From Aquimonas sp041395245 (GTDB lineage Bacteria; Pseudomonadota; Gammaproteobacteria; Xanthomonadales; Xanthomonadaceae): a stretch of DNA of 64,000 nt. Below are positions 49,650-59,363 of this stretch, piece after piece; position 1 is the stretch's first letter, and each line of letters opens with the position of its first letter. The position numbers were made by a program, and so were the translations under genes. The notes beneath the pieces were generated by a model. That model saw nothing but the letters and a program-made list of their open reading frames with translations, had not been told where the DNA came from and did no database searches. The stretch is taken from positions 1-64,000 of the forward strand of contig JAWLAY010000004.1 of NCBI GenBank assembly GCA_041395245.1, written 5' to 3'.

Positions 49650-52076
49650 CTATCGTTTGTGCTTGCGTTTGGTCGACGTTGATGCGCCGCGCGGCGGCTC
49701 GCTCAGCGCCACCTCGACCTTGCCCGACGAGGTTTCCAGCAAGCGGAAGTCGATCTTGCGTTCATCCAGCGAGGCGCGCAGCACCTGAATCCTCACCGGA
49801 TCGCCCAACTGGAAGGCCACGCCACGGCGCTCACCACGCAACAGCCGTCGGCCCGGATCGAAATGGTAGTAGTCGTTCGGCAACTGGGTCACATGCACCA
49901 GCCCGGTGATGCGCGTCTCGTTGAGTTCGACGAACAAGCCGAACGAGGTCACGCCCGAAATCACGCCGTCAAACGCGCTGCCGACATGCCGCTCCATGAA
50001 GGCGCAGCGATAGCGATCATCGACCTCGCGCTCGGCATCCTCGGCGCGCCGTCCGCGTTCCGAACATTGCAGCGATAGCGCCGCCATGTCGTGCGCGGCG
50101 TAACGATAGGTGGTTGCGCGACCACCACTGAGTGCATGTTTGATCGCCCGATGCACCAGCAGGTCGGGATAGCGACGGATCGGTGAGGTGAAATGCGCGT
50201 AGGCCTGCAGGGCCAGTCCGAAGTGACCGATGTTCTCTGGCTGGTACACCGCCAGCGCCTGCGAACGCAGCAGCACCGATTCCAGCAGCGCTGCATCCTC
50301 GCGCTTACGCACCTTGCGCAGCAGCGCCGTGTAGTCTGCAGGCGTCACCTCGGACCACGCGGGAAGGCGCAGTCCGAACTGCTTGAGGAACTCCAGCAGC
50401 TCGGCGTACTTGGATTCCGGCGGTTTGTCGTGCACGCGGTACGGCGCGGGGATCTTTTTCTTCAGCAGGAACTTGGCCGCCTCCACGTTGGCGGCGATCA
50501 TGCATTCCTCGATCAGCTTGTGCGCATCGTTGCGCTCCTGCATGGCCGCCTGCACGACCTCGCCGGATGGCCCCAGCCGGAACTCCACCTCGCCCGATTC
50601 AAACTCGATGGCACCACGCGCATGCCGCTGCTGCTCCAGCGCACGGTAGAGCGCATGCAAGGTTTCGATGTGTGGCAACAAGCGACCGATCTGCGCGCGC
50701 GCCGCCTCGTCATGCAAGCCGATGGCCGCCCACACCTGGGTGTAGGTCAGGCGCGCGTGCGAGCGCATCACCGCTTCGTAAAAGGTCGACTTGCTGACTT
50801 CGCCGGCATGCGTGATGCGCATGTCGCAGACGAAACACATGCGGTCAACGTTGGGGTTCAGCGAACAGATGCCGTTGGACAGTGTCTCCGGCAACATCGG
50901 CACGACGTAGCCCGGGAAATACACCGAGGTCGCGCGATTCTGTGCCTCCTCGTCCAGCGGCGCTTCCGGTCGGACATAGTGCGAGACATCCGCAATCGCG
51001 ACCACCAGGCGATAGCCGTTGCGGGTGGTTTCACAATACACGGCATCGTCAAAATCGCGCGCGGTTTCGCCATCGATGGTCACCAGCGGCAAGTCTCGCA
51101 AATCGACCCGTTCGCTCAGCTCTGTGGCGGCAATCTGCAAGGGCACGTCGGCCGCCTGCTCCAGCACCGTCTGCGGCCAGACGTTCGGAATGTTGTGGCT
51201 GTGAATCGCCATCTCCACCGCCAACGACGGCGTCAAGGATTCACCCAGCACGGTCAAAATCCGTCCAAGCGGCAATCGATTCGGCGCGGGTGGCTGGGTG
51301 ACCTCACACACCACGATCTGTCCGGCACGCGCCTCACCGCGCGCATGCGGCGGAATCAGCACGTCATGCTGCAGGCGACGATCATCCGGTGCCACGCTGG
51401 CGATGCCATCGCTTTCCTGAAACCGACCGACCAGACGCAAGGTCTTGCGTTCCAGCACTTCAACAATTGCCCCCTCGGGTCGACCACGTCGGTCCAGACC
51501 GGTGATGCTGGCCAGCACGCGGTCACCGTGCATCACCTGACGCATCTGCGCGGGCGGCAGGAACAGGTCATCACCGCCGGCATCCGGCTTGAGAAAGCCA
51601 AACCCATCCGCGTTGGCAAGCACCGTACCCGCTACCAGATCGAGCTTGCGTGCCACCGCGTAGCCACCGCGACGATTCATCAGCAGTTGGCCGTCACGCA
51701 GCATCGCGCCGAGGCGTTTGCTGAGCGCCTCGAAACGATCCGGCGCGGACAGGTTCAACTCGCGCGCCAGCGTCTCGGCCGACATCGGCTCACCGTGCGC
51801 TTCCAGGTGCGAGAGGATCGCTTCGCGGCTGGCAATCGGGTTGGCGTAACGCAAGGCCTCGCGTTCGGCCAAGGGATCGACCAGCCCTCGCGACGCCGAC
51901 CGTCCGGCGCGCGACGACTCGGCCAATTTGGGCGCTGGCCCGAGACGCGCCTGAGGAACGGCGGGGAGATCGGGCAGCCAGGGCGCCGGTTTGCCCGGCT
52001 TGCGGGGAGACCGCGCGCCTGTTGGCGCAGAGGAACGCTTGCCGCCCTTTGGCGGCGGAGTGGATTTTTTTCGCAT
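49650..52076 (-). CDS. rnr: Ribonuclease R
   Basis: 808 residues. N-terminal basic tail and HTH, cold-shock domains, RNB catalytic domain with IDGETARDFDDAVYCE (acidic Mg ligands) and HFTSPIRRYPDLLVHR, and a C-terminal S1 domain (GVISGVTSFGLFVELNETRITGLVHV) ending in a Lys/Arg tail KRKHKR. A 3'-5' exoribonuclease for structured RNA. First gene of rnr-rlmB. Confidence 0.96.
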   Translation of the reverse strand: MRKKSTPPPKGGKRSSAPTGARSPRKPGKPAPWLPDLPAVPQARLGPAPKLAESSRAGRSASRGLVDPLAEREALRYANPIASREAILSHLEAHGEPMSAETLARELNLSAPDRFEALSKRLGAMLRDGQLLMNRRGGYAVARKLDLVAGTVLANADGFGFLKPDAGGDDLFLPPAQMRQVMHGDRVLASITGLDRRGRPEGAIVEVLERKTLRLVGRFQESDGIASVAPDDRRLQHDVLIPPHARGEARAGQIVVCEVTQPPAPNRLPLGRILTVLGESLTPSLAVEMAIHSHNIPNVWPQTVLEQAADVPLQIAATELSERVDLRDLPLVTIDGETARDFDDAVYCETTRNGYRLVVAIADVSHYVRPEAPLDEEAQNRATSVYFPGYVVPMLPETLSNGICSLNPNVDRMCFVCDMRITHAGEVSKSTFYEAVMRSHARLTYTQVWAAIGLHDEAARAQIGRLLPHIETLHALYRALEQQRHARGAIEFESGEVEFRLGPSGEVVQAAMQERNDAHKLIEECMIAANVEAAKFLLKKKIPAPYRVHDKPPESKYAELLEFLKQFGLRLPAWSEVTPADYTALLRKVRKREDAALLESVLLRSQALAVYQPENIGHFGLALQAYAHFTSPIRRYPDLLVHRAIKHALSGGRATTYRYAAHDMAALSLQCSERGRRAEDAEREVDDRYRCAFMERHVGSAFDGVISGVTSFGLFVELNETRITGLVHVTQLPNDYYHFDPGRRLLRGERRGVAFQLGDPVRIQVLRASLDERKIDFRLLETSSGKVEVALSEPPRGASTSTKRKHKR

Positions 52077-52161
52077 CCGGGCATGTTACGCGCTAAGCCA
52101 CGGCCGCATGCGAATCGCCCCGGCGCTTCGTTGACGGATGTCTTGCCATTCGCCCCCACCG

Positions 52162-52190
52162 TTGACAGCCCATGCCTCGATCCGTAAAGT
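52162..52190 (+). promoter_or_regulatory. Sigma-70 promoter of the tRNA-Leu gene
   Basis: -35 TTGACA (52162-52167), 17-base spacer, -10 TAAAGT (52185-52190). The start would be near 52197, about 35 bases before the tRNA. Confidence 0.75.
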
Positions 52191-52230
52191 GCGCGGCTCG
52201 TTCGTGGCGGCGTCACGACGACAGACACCT

Positions 52231-52315
<85 letters not shown>

Positions 52316-52323
52316 GATACAAA

Positions 52324-52354
52324 CGAAAAACCCCGCCTTGTGCGGGGTTTTTCG
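52324..52354 (+). terminator. Terminator after tRNA-Leu
   Basis: CGAAAAACCCCGC / GCGGGGTTTTTCG stem with loop CTTGT, then TTTTCT. Strong intrinsic terminator, usable from both sides because the secreted-protein gene at 52382 converges. Confidence 0.9.
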
Positions 52355-52381
52355 TTTTCTGCATCGTGCGTTGTGCGATGT

Positions 52382-53458
52382 CTACTCGAAACCGCTGCCG
52401 AATACCTGCACGGTCAAGCCGCCGAACAGATTGACCTCGTAAGCATTGTTGCCGAGATTGCTGTCGACACTGCTGGTCGCTGCAAAGCCGCGAAGGGTTC
52501 GAAAGCCGACGTAGCGATCCAGCGAGACGCCGCAGAGGATGGCGGAGCCCACGGCGAGGCTGGCCTGCGGACTGGTCGGCTGGCAACTGATTGTCGGATG
52601 CAGTTCGGCCGGTAGATTGTTGAAGCCACAACTGACGTTCTGTGCGACGTTCGGACCGGCGTTGTAGCAGCGCACCTGCGTCCCGACACGTCCTGGCGGT
52701 GGCGGTGCGGGCGTTGTCGGCGGACCTGCTTGAACGTCGGCAACCGGCGTTGCACTGACCGGACTGACCTGCAGGGCCAGATACGGATAGGTCCACGGAT
52801 CAACACCATCGCCCTGAATGGACTGGATCGGGGCATAGGCCCGATACGCCGTACTGAAACCGTCCATCGTGACCGTACTGACCAGCGGAATCAGAAACTC
52901 GTAGCCCGCCTGGCTGCCCATCGGCCACGTCGTTTGTCCGGGCCGCTGCGGATCACGCCGATCCAGAAAGTAGGCGCTGCCATTGCCATCCGGCAAGGTC
53001 ACGACGCTGTAGGGGTTTCCGCTGCTCGCGGGTTGCGGACAACCGAAGATGCGCAGGCTGGCACCGAACGACACGTCGGTGATGACCGTATTGGTGAACT
53101 CGTATTGGGTGCTGCTGCCATCCATGGCCCGGTAGAAGCAACGTACCGGTGTGGACGCGTTGGCGACGATGCGGGTGCCTGCCGGAGGAATAAAGTGCAC
53201 GGCCATCAAGCGCCCTACCGCCGGTGAGGCGATGCCATTCATCACCACGCTGACGTAGAAGATCTGGTTGATCTCAGGTTGCGGTGGATTGGCGATGTAG
53301 GCCTGCGAGACGTAATAGCCGGTGCCATTGGGCATGTAGCCGAGAGTGAAATCGTAGGCGGGTGTATAGACCAGCGAACCCGAGCGCCACTGGACCTGTT
53401 GGGCCGACAGCGGGCCGGACAGAAGGGCGAGAAAGAACAGCAAGCAAAGGTGCCGCAT
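52382..53458 (-). CDS. Secreted hypothetical protein with FxxGFE-like C-terminus
   Basis: 358 residues with signal peptide (LCLLFFLALLSGPLSA). Low-complexity Pro segment (GPPTTPAPPPPGRVG, about 245-260) separates an N-terminal domain from a C-terminal domain containing CYNAGPNVAQNVSCGF, similar in style to DUF11-like strands. The extreme C-terminus is VFGSGFE, close to IFAHGFE in the protein at 8496. Start 53458 set by the signal peptide. No function readable. Confidence 0.75.
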   Translation of the reverse strand: MRHLCLLFFLALLSGPLSAQQVQWRSGSLVYTPAYDFTLGYMPNGTGYYVSQAYIANPPQPEINQIFYVSVVMNGIASPAVGRLMAVHFIPPAGTRIVANASTPVRCFYRAMDGSSTQYEFTNTVITDVSFGASLRIFGCPQPASSGNPYSVVTLPDGNGSAYFLDRRDPQRPGQTTWPMGSQAGYEFLIPLVSTVTMDGFSTAYRAYAPIQSIQGDGVDPWTYPYLALQVSPVSATPVADVQAGPPTTPAPPPPGRVGTQVRCYNAGPNVAQNVSCGFNNLPAELHPTISCQPTSPQASLAVGSAILCGVSLDRYVGFRTLRGFAATSSVDSNLGNNAYEVNLFGGLTVQVFGSGFE

Positions 53459-53527
53459 GGATGGCTCTCCGAAGGTGAACTTCGCAAGCCACAACGAGAT
53501 GCCGCGTTGCAATGTGTCAAATACGAC

Positions 53528-53550
53528 AAAGGCCCGCGTGGCGGGCCTTT
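53528..53550 (-). terminator. Terminator after the FKBP gene
   Basis: AAAGGCCCGC / GCGGGCCTTT stem with loop GTG, 30 bases beyond the FKBP stop on its strand. Confidence 0.7.
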
Positions 53551-53579
53551 GCGTGGCCGGCGCTTGACGCGTCGGCAAC

Positions 53580-54059
53580 TCAGTGTTGCACGCCACCTTC
53601 GCCGTGGACGTGTCCGTGTTCCAGTTCCTCCGCGCTGGCTTCGCGCACCTCGACGATTTCGATTTCGAAGTTCAAGGTCTTGCCTGCCATCGGGTGATTC
53701 ATGTCCAGGTCGATCACCGACATGCCGATCTTGTGCACGACTGCCGGACGCTGCCCTTCCTGGGTCGGCACCAGTACGACCTGACCGACGCCCGGGACTT
53801 GACCTTTGAAGTGCTTTTTCGGAACGCGCTGAATGAACCCTTCGCGATACTGCCCGTAGGCTCTCTCCGGCGGGATGGTGATCTCGAAGGTCTCGCCTTG
53901 CGCACGCCCAGCCAGTGCTTCATGCAGTCCCGGGATCATTCCGCTCTTGGCGTAGAGGAAGCTCAACGGCTGACCTTCACGCGAGCTTTCGATGCGGCCA
54001 CTGGCCTGGTCGGAAACCGTGTAATGCAGACGAACCACACTCTTGTCATCGATATTCAT
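53580..54059 (-). CDS. FKBP-type peptidyl-prolyl isomerase, SlyD-like
   Basis: 159 residues with the SlyD layout: FKBP half LHYTVSDQASGRIESSREGQPLSF, insert-in-flap domain (about 70-125), and a short His-rich tail EHGHVHGEGGVQH. PPIase/chaperone; the tail could bind Ni or other metals but is shorter than in E. coli SlyD. A single gene. Confidence 0.92.
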   Translation of the reverse strand: MNIDDKSVVRLHYTVSDQASGRIESSREGQPLSFLYAKSGMIPGLHEALAGRAQGETFEITIPPERAYGQYREGFIQRVPKKHFKGQVPGVGQVVLVPTQEGQRPAVVHKIGMSVIDLDMNHPMAGKTLNFEIEIVEVREASAEELEHGHVHGEGGVQH

Positions 54060-54172
54060 GGGCGTTTTCCAGTCATACAGCGGCCAAACAGGCCAAAATG
54101 AGCGCCGCAGGATACCGGCGTGCAGCGATGGCGTCACCCTCGGCAATGTCAACCAGTGAGGCGGAGGGCACC

Positions 54173-54691
54173 ATGTGGCGAGCGAAACCGGAGTTTTGGC
54201 GCGGGATCGGAAGCACGCTGGCCTGTGCCCTGCTATCCGCCTGTGCGAGCGGACCCTCCGTGATCGATCGACCTACTGCCCCGCCAGTCCGTGAGCCGGT
54301 CCGAGCGCCCTCCGTGGCTGGCAACGAAGCCATGTTCATGGCGTTATCGCTGGTGGGAACGCCCTATCGATACGGCGGCAACACACCCGAATCCGGCTTC
54401 GACTGCAGCGGACTGATCGGCTACGTGTTCCAGCACAGTCTCGCGTTGGTGTTGCCGCGAACGACGAGCGCACTGTTTCAGGCGGCCGGAGAGCGGATTT
54501 CGGCAAGCGAACTGCGAACCGGCGATCTGGTGTTCTTCGGTAGTGCTCGACAGGTCTCGCATGCAGGCATTTACGTGGGCGAGTCGCGCTTCGTGCATGC
54601 CCCGAGCAGCGGCGGCACCGTGCGCCTGGATCACCTCGACTCGGACTACTGGAAGGCACGTTTTCTCGGCGCCCGACGTGTTCTGCGTTGA
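54173..54691 (+). CDS. NlpC/P60 lipoprotein peptidase
   Basis: 172 residues. Lipobox LLSAC (Cys about 22), linker, then an NlpC/P60 domain: GTPYRYGG, catalytic Cys in GFDCSGLIGYV, His in VSHAGIYVG, and third polar residue in FVHAPSSGG. Cleaves peptidoglycan stem peptides at the outer membrane side. GGAGGG ribosome site before ATG 54173. Confidence 0.93.
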   Translation: MWRAKPEFWRGIGSTLACALLSACASGPSVIDRPTAPPVREPVRAPSVAGNEAMFMALSLVGTPYRYGGNTPESGFDCSGLIGYVFQHSLALVLPRTTSALFQAAGERISASELRTGDLVFFGSARQVSHAGIYVGESRFVHAPSSGGTVRLDHLDSDYWKARFLGARRVLR

Positions 54692-54937
54692 ACACGAGAC
54701 GGTCTGAAACTGAACCGCCGCGTTGGCGTTCGATCGTCGCGAGTGATTCGCGCGTGACCTGCAGGCCATAGTCGCGTAACCTTCGACTCGCTCTGGCTCG
54801 GCCTTGCGCTCTCCCAGGACGCCTTCGCGCTGTCCCGCCGCCGCACTTCTCGCCAGACGCGGCCATTCCGGCCCGCTACACCACACCTTTCACCGCGCGG
54901 ATTTTGGGAGCGCGGCGAACCACGAATCGGAAAATCC

Positions 54938-56251
54938 ATGTCTTTTGAATCTCTCGGGCTGTCCAGCCCGTTGCTGCGCGCGCTGTCCGACCTCGGCTAC
55001 ACCCAACCCACCCCGATCCAGACCCAAGCCATTCCGCACGCCCTGCAGGGCAGCGATGTGCTGGCTGGTGCGCAGACCGGCACCGGCAAGACCGCCGCGT
55101 TCGCTCTGCCCATGCTGCAACGGCTTGCCGCCAACGCCGGCGAGCGATCTGGTCTGCGCCGCGTGCGCGGGCTGGTACTGACCCCAACGCGCGAACTGGC
55201 CGCACAGGTGCAGGAAAGCATCCGCGAGTACGGTCGCCATCTGGGACTTCGCTCAACGACCGTCTTTGGTGGCGTCGGCATGCAGCCGCAAGTGGAAGCG
55301 CTTCGTCGTGGCGTGGACATTCTGGTCGCGACACCCGGACGTCTGCTGGATCACCTCGGTCAGCGAACACTCGACCTGTCGAACGTCGAATTGCTGGTGC
55401 TCGATGAAGCCGATCGGATGCTCGACATGGGCTTCCTGCCTGCCATCCGGCGGGTGCTGTCGGCGCTGCCGCGAGCACGTCAGACCTTGCTGTTCTCGGC
55501 CACTTTCGCGGACGAAATCAAGATCCTGGCGCAGCAGTTCCTGCGCAACCCGGTGGAAGTCCAGGCCGAAGCCAAGAACAGCGCGGCACACACCGTCGAA
55601 CATCGCGTGCATCCGGTTGATGCGGCGCGCAAACGCGACCTCCTGCTGCATGTACTGGCCGAAGACAGTCGTCGCCAGACACTGGTGTTCAGTCGCACCA
55701 AACACGGCGCCGACAAACTGGTGAAGATTCTGGAGAGCGCCGGTCACAAGGCGGCGGCGATCCATGGCAACAAGAGTCAAGGCGCGCGCACACGCGCGTT
55801 GGCTGACTTCAAGAGCGGCCGTATCGTCACCTTGGTCGCCACCGACATCGCCGCACGCGGCATCGACATCGATCAATTGCCCGCGGTCATCAACTACGAC
55901 CTGCCCATGGTGGCCGAAGACTACGTCCACCGTATTGGTCGCACCGGTCGCAATGGCGCGACGGGTTTCGCCATCTCGCTGGTCAGTCAGGAAGAATCGG
56001 GGCAATTGCGGGATATCCAGAAGCTCTTGCAGCGCGAGATTCCGCGCCACGAGATCGAAGGCTTCGTGCCCACCTTGCCGCTGAAGATGACTGGCCCCGC
56101 GCCGAAAGGTCCTGCACGCGGCAATCAACGCCCACCGCAACCACGTCCGCCCCGCCCCGCTGCGCCGCGTGGCACCTCCCACGGGCACGGCAGTCGTGGT
56201 CGCGCACCCAGTGGCAAACCCGCAGCGCGCCCGCGTTTCGGGCAGGGCTGA
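54938..56251 (+). CDS. rhlE: DEAD-box RNA helicase, RhlE type
   Basis: 437 residues. Q motif PTPIQTQAIP, motif I AQTGTGKT, Ia PTRELAAQ, TPGRLLD, II LDEADRMLDMG, III SATF, and C-terminal VATDIAARGIDI and HRIGRTGR. Tail rich in Pro/Arg/Gly for RNA binding (about 385-437). Helps rRNA maturation or mRNA decay. Confidence 0.95.
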   Translation: MSFESLGLSSPLLRALSDLGYTQPTPIQTQAIPHALQGSDVLAGAQTGTGKTAAFALPMLQRLAANAGERSGLRRVRGLVLTPTRELAAQVQESIREYGRHLGLRSTTVFGGVGMQPQVEALRRGVDILVATPGRLLDHLGQRTLDLSNVELLVLDEADRMLDMGFLPAIRRVLSALPRARQTLLFSATFADEIKILAQQFLRNPVEVQAEAKNSAAHTVEHRVHPVDAARKRDLLLHVLAEDSRRQTLVFSRTKHGADKLVKILESAGHKAAAIHGNKSQGARTRALADFKSGRIVTLVATDIAARGIDIDQLPAVINYDLPMVAEDYVHRIGRTGRNGATGFAISLVSQEESGQLRDIQKLLQREIPRHEIEGFVPTLPLKMTGPAPKGPARGNQRPPQPRPPRPAAPRGTSHGHGSRGRAPSGKPAARPRFGQG

Positions 56252-56299
56252 TCGCAACGCCCTTGCTGGCAAGCTGCGTCACAGCGGCATGCCACCTTT

Positions 56300-56324
56300 C
56301 ACGGCCCGGCTTGTCCGGGCCGTG
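56300..56324 (+). terminator. Possible terminator after rhlE
   Basis: CACGGCCCGG / CCGGGCCGTG, loop CTTGT, 48 bases after the stop. Strong stem without T-run. Confidence 0.5.
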
Positions 56325-56387
56325 TCACATCCGGACGCCTCGCCCCTCCTATACTCGTGTCTGGATTTGGCTGTGCCGGGAGCCTGG

Positions 56388-56609
56388 ATGTTTCGTCTTC
56401 TGCCGACGTTTCTGGTCAAGCGTTTGCAAACGCTGCGCTTTCCCCATCTGTTCCTGTTGACGGCCGCGTTGTGGCTGCTCAGCGTACTCGTGCCGGACCC
56501 ACTGCCGTTCGTCGACGAGCTGGTGCTGACGCTGGGCACGTTGACCCTCGCCGCATGGCGACGCCGACGTGGGCCCGACGACCGAGCATCCTTGCCTCAT
56601 GTGGATTGA
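56388..56609 (+). CDS. Small membrane protein (DUF6116-like)
   Basis: 73 residues. VKRLQTLRFPHLFLLTAALWLLSVLVPDPLPFVDELVLTL shows one or two hydrophobic helices followed by a basic RRRR stretch. I recall similar short proteins in Xanthomonadales (DUF6116), but the label is tentative. ATG 56388 with GGGAG upstream; the stop overlaps the tatD start by 11 bases, so translation is coupled. Confidence 0.7.
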   Translation: MFRLLPTFLVKRLQTLRFPHLFLLTAALWLLSVLVPDPLPFVDELVLTLGTLTLAAWRRRRGPDDRASLPHVD

Positions 56610-57375
56610 CAGCCACTGCCATCTCGATGCGCCGGAGTTCGATCCGGATCGTGATCGAGTCATCGCGGCGGCTCGTGCGGCAGGTGTGGAAGCGCAGATT
56701 GTGCCCGCGATCCGGGCGGCCAACTGGGCAACACTGAAGACGCTCTGTGAGCGTCATTCGGACCTGTTCCCCGCCTATGGACTGCACCCGATGTATCTGG
56801 CTGATCATCAGTCGGAGGATCTACGCTCGCTGCGCGACTGGATCGAACGCGAACGCCCGCTGGCCGTCGGCGAATGCGGGCTGGATTTCTTCGTCCCGGA
56901 TCTCGATGCCGACGCGCAACGCCACTACCTGCGCGGACAACTCGATCTGGCGGCCGAGTTCGACCTGCCGGTAATCCTGCACGCGCGAAAGGCGATGGAT
57001 GCCATCCTGCTGGAACTGCGTCGCTACGCGGGTCGGCTGCGCGGCGTCGTGCATAGTTTTTCCGGCAGCGCCGAACAGGCCCAGCAGCTGTTTCGGATCG
57101 GCTTCTGTCTGGGGATAGGCGGGCCCGTCACGTATGAGCGCGCGCAGCGGCTGCGACGCCTGGTGGTGGACATGCCGCTGGATCACTTGCTGCTGGAAAC
57201 CGATGCACCGGATCAACCACCGTGCTGGGCGAGAGGTCAGCGCAACACACCGGCGAACCTTGCGCAGATTGCGGCGCAGATCGCGGAAATGCGCGGTATG
57301 GCGATGGACGACTTGGCCCGCGTCACCCAAGCAAATGCGAGACGGGTCTTTTCGCTTCCCGCAGCGATCCGCTGA
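56599..57375 (+). CDS. tatD: TatD-family metal-dependent hydrolase
   Basis: 258 residues. Metal motifs DSHCHLD (4-10), VGECGLDF, HARKAMDA, VHSFSGSAEQA and LLETDAPDQPP. A Mg-dependent 3'-5' DNase/RNase family. It may be a YcfH/YjjV-type paralogue rather than TatD itself; the tat genes are not nearby. Confidence 0.92.
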   Translation: MWIDSHCHLDAPEFDPDRDRVIAAARAAGVEAQIVPAIRAANWATLKTLCERHSDLFPAYGLHPMYLADHQSEDLRSLRDWIERERPLAVGECGLDFFVPDLDADAQRHYLRGQLDLAAEFDLPVILHARKAMDAILLELRRYAGRLRGVVHSFSGSAEQAQQLFRIGFCLGIGGPVTYERAQRLRRLVVDMPLDHLLLETDAPDQPPCWARGQRNTPANLAQIAAQIAEMRGMAMDDLARVTQANARRVFSLPAAIR

Positions 57376-57392
57376 CCCAACCGAATGCGGAC

Positions 57393-57428
57393 GCACGACA
57401 GGCGCATGTCACCATGCGCCTGTCGTGC
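57393..57428. terminator. Bidirectional terminator after tatD
   Basis: Perfect 16-bp stem GCACGACAGGCGCATG / CATGCGCCTGTCGTGC with loop TCAC between convergent tatD and the acidic-repeat gene. Confidence 0.75.
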
Positions 57429-57563
57429 AGTTCCCTTGCAAAGCCTCAGCCCACCCATTCACCGATCCATCACCCCGGCCGCATTCGGCGCTTGGGCTGC
57501 GGTTGTCGTCGATGATCCCCAAGGGTGGGCGTTGACGCTGAAACTCGCTCGCCACAATTCAGA

Positions 57564-59075
57564 TCAGTCGTCACCACCGCAGTCATCGCCTTCTTCGCAG
57601 TCACCGTCGTCGTCGTCATCGCCGCCGCAGTCATCGCCTTCCTCGCAATCACCGTCACCGTCGTCGTCACCGCCGCAGTCATCACCTTCCTCGCAATCAC
57701 CGTCGCCGTCGTCGTCACCACCGCAGTCATCACCTTCCTCGCAATCACCGTCGCCGTCGTCGTCACCACCGCAGTCATCGCCTTCCTCGCAATCACCGTC
57801 ACCGTCGTCATCGCCGCCGCAGTCATCGCCTTCCTCGCAATCACCGTCGCCGTCGTCATCGCCGCCAAACTCACTGGTCGGCTCGGTCGGAAACACCCCC
57901 TCGATCACGAATCCAGCCACTCCCGACAATCGAACCATCTGTCCACGCGGATCGAAATCCAGAGGCAGATGCGTGGCATCCTCGGGCGAGCGGAACTCCA
58001 GTTCACCTTCGGTGCCGCCCGGGACATCGACCACGCTCAGGGTGCCACGGTCAACGCCACCAACCGTCAACTGATAGTCACCGACCGGCACATCCTCCAG
58101 TTCCACCTTGAACTCGACGCGCGTCGGGCGCCGCTCCAGCTCGGCCTGCATTTCTGGACCGTCGTTGAATTGCTCGATCACCAGTCGATATTCATCGTTG
58201 CCGACGGGCGGTGCACCACCCGTCGTTCCACCGTTGTCGCCGCCCGTGGCACCGCCAAGAGTGGTACTCAGCACCACCACCGCGCCCTGCAGGATATCGA
58301 TGGACTGCTCACGCGGATCGAAGTCCAACAGCGGGTGTCCCGGCTCGGCGGGGCTGCGGAACTCGACCTCGCCACGCGCCACGGTTCCGGTCATCGCAAC
58401 CGTCAAGTCGGCAACTACCGCGCCACCCACGGAAAGCGCGTAGTCGCCCACCGGCAGACGCTCGACTTCGACCTGAAAATCGGTGCGATCACTGCGCTGC
58501 TCGAAACGCGTCTTGCCCGAAGCCTGCAAATGGACGCCAGTGTTGTTGAAGTATTGGACAACTCGCTGATCCGCGGTGTTGGCCTTGCGGTCATCCGAAA
58601 TGCCGCCACTGCAGGCGCTGCCGTACAGTTTGGTCAGACGGGTCAACGGCATCACGCCGCTCGGCAGGCCGGCTGCATCCGGTACGTAGCGAACCGAGCC
58701 GGTGTTGCAGTCAGTGAAAGTGAATTCGAGCGCGCCCCACGGCGTCTGCTGGATTGCACCGGGAGCGAAGCCATTGGTGAACGCCCCACCTTTGGCCTCG
58801 TATGCGTCCACAAGCGCCTTTTCGCCTTCCACCGGCCCACTGCCGACAAGCCACATCGGCTTGCCCTGCAGATCGTGGGTAAACCAGAACGCGACCAGGG
58901 TCTTGCCCAGCGGACCCTCGATCACTTCAAGACTGAATCCATGGCCGATGTGAGTCGGGTCGTGCCAGCTCGCGGAAAATTCGCGGGTGATGGTCACCGC
59001 TTCGGCATTGCCGGCACCGAGCGCGGCGGCCAAGGCAAAGGTGATGAGTGGAAATCGGAATTGATGCGTGATCAT
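57564..59075 (-). CDS. Secreted protein with duplicated domain and acidic Cys-repeat tail
   Basis: 503 residues. Signal peptide (LAAALGAGNAEA), then an N-terminal domain (ASWHDPTHIGHGFSLEVIEG, VAFWFTHDLQGKPMWLVG) of a type often seen in secreted Xanthomonadales proteins. Two homologous modules follow: about 190-260 with LPVGDYALSVGG, and about 310-375 with VPVGDYQLTVGG. The tail is six 16-residue repeats DDDGDGDCEEGDDCGG (about 404-503). DxDGDG runs resemble Ca-binding loops of thrombospondin type 3 repeats, and the paired Cys could cross-link. GGAGG before ATG 59075. Function unknown. Confidence 0.85.
   Translation of the reverse strand: MITHQFRFPLITFALAAALGAGNAEAVTITREFSASWHDPTHIGHGFSLEVIEGPLGKTLVAFWFTHDLQGKPMWLVGSGPVEGEKALVDAYEAKGGAFTNGFAPGAIQQTPWGALEFTFTDCNTGSVRYVPDAAGLPSGVMPLTRLTKLYGSACSGGISDDRKANTADQRVVQYFNNTGVHLQASGKTRFEQRSDRTDFQVEVERLPVGDYALSVGGAVVADLTVAMTGTVARGEVEFRSPAEPGHPLLDFDPREQSIDILQGAVVVLSTTLGGATGGDNGGTTGGAPPVGNDEYRLVIEQFNDGPEMQAELERRPTRVEFKVELEDVPVGDYQLTVGGVDRGTLSVVDVPGGTEGELEFRSPEDATHLPLDFDPRGQMVRLSGVAGFVIEGVFPTEPTSEFGGDDDGDGDCEEGDDCGGDDDGDGDCEEGDDCGGDDDGDGDCEEGDDCGGDDDGDGDCEEGDDCGGDDDGDGDCEEGDDCGGDDDDDGDCEEGDDCGGDD
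57567..57860. repeat. 48-bp coding tandem repeat, six units
   Basis: Six 48-bp units that encode the acidic tail of the protein above. Units differ by few, mostly silent, changes, so the array is prone to slippage; one unit reads DDDDDGD instead of DDDGDGD. Confidence 0.9.
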
Positions 59076-59363
59076 GGTGTGCCTCCTGAAAGTGTGCCTG
59101 CGATCGAGCACACCGCCAGAATTGACCTGATCGTTGAACCGACCAATCCGGAAAACCCCTCAGCACCGATTGGGGAATTCCTCAGCGCACGACTTGGTGA
59201 AATGGGCAGGCGGGCTCTCCTGAGTGAAACCCCCCAGCTCGGAGCACGGGTTTCACTCAGCGTGGGCTTCGTTTGCTTCGGGACATCGACCGAGTGCCTG
59301 CGATGACATAGGCTTGCGGGCATGCGACCACAATCGGCCGCGCGTCACGCGGAGGAACCATCG

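Noticed and set aside
50193..52187. 664-codon plus-strand frame over rnr
   Set aside because: Antisense shadow of rnr.
57567..57860. CRISPR-like array of 48-bp units
   Set aside because: The units are contiguous without unique spacers and encode a repeated protein tail.
57525..59306. 593-codon plus-strand frame over the acidic-repeat gene
   Set aside because: Mirror of the repeat gene; the minus strand has a signal peptide, a ribosome site and duplicated domains.
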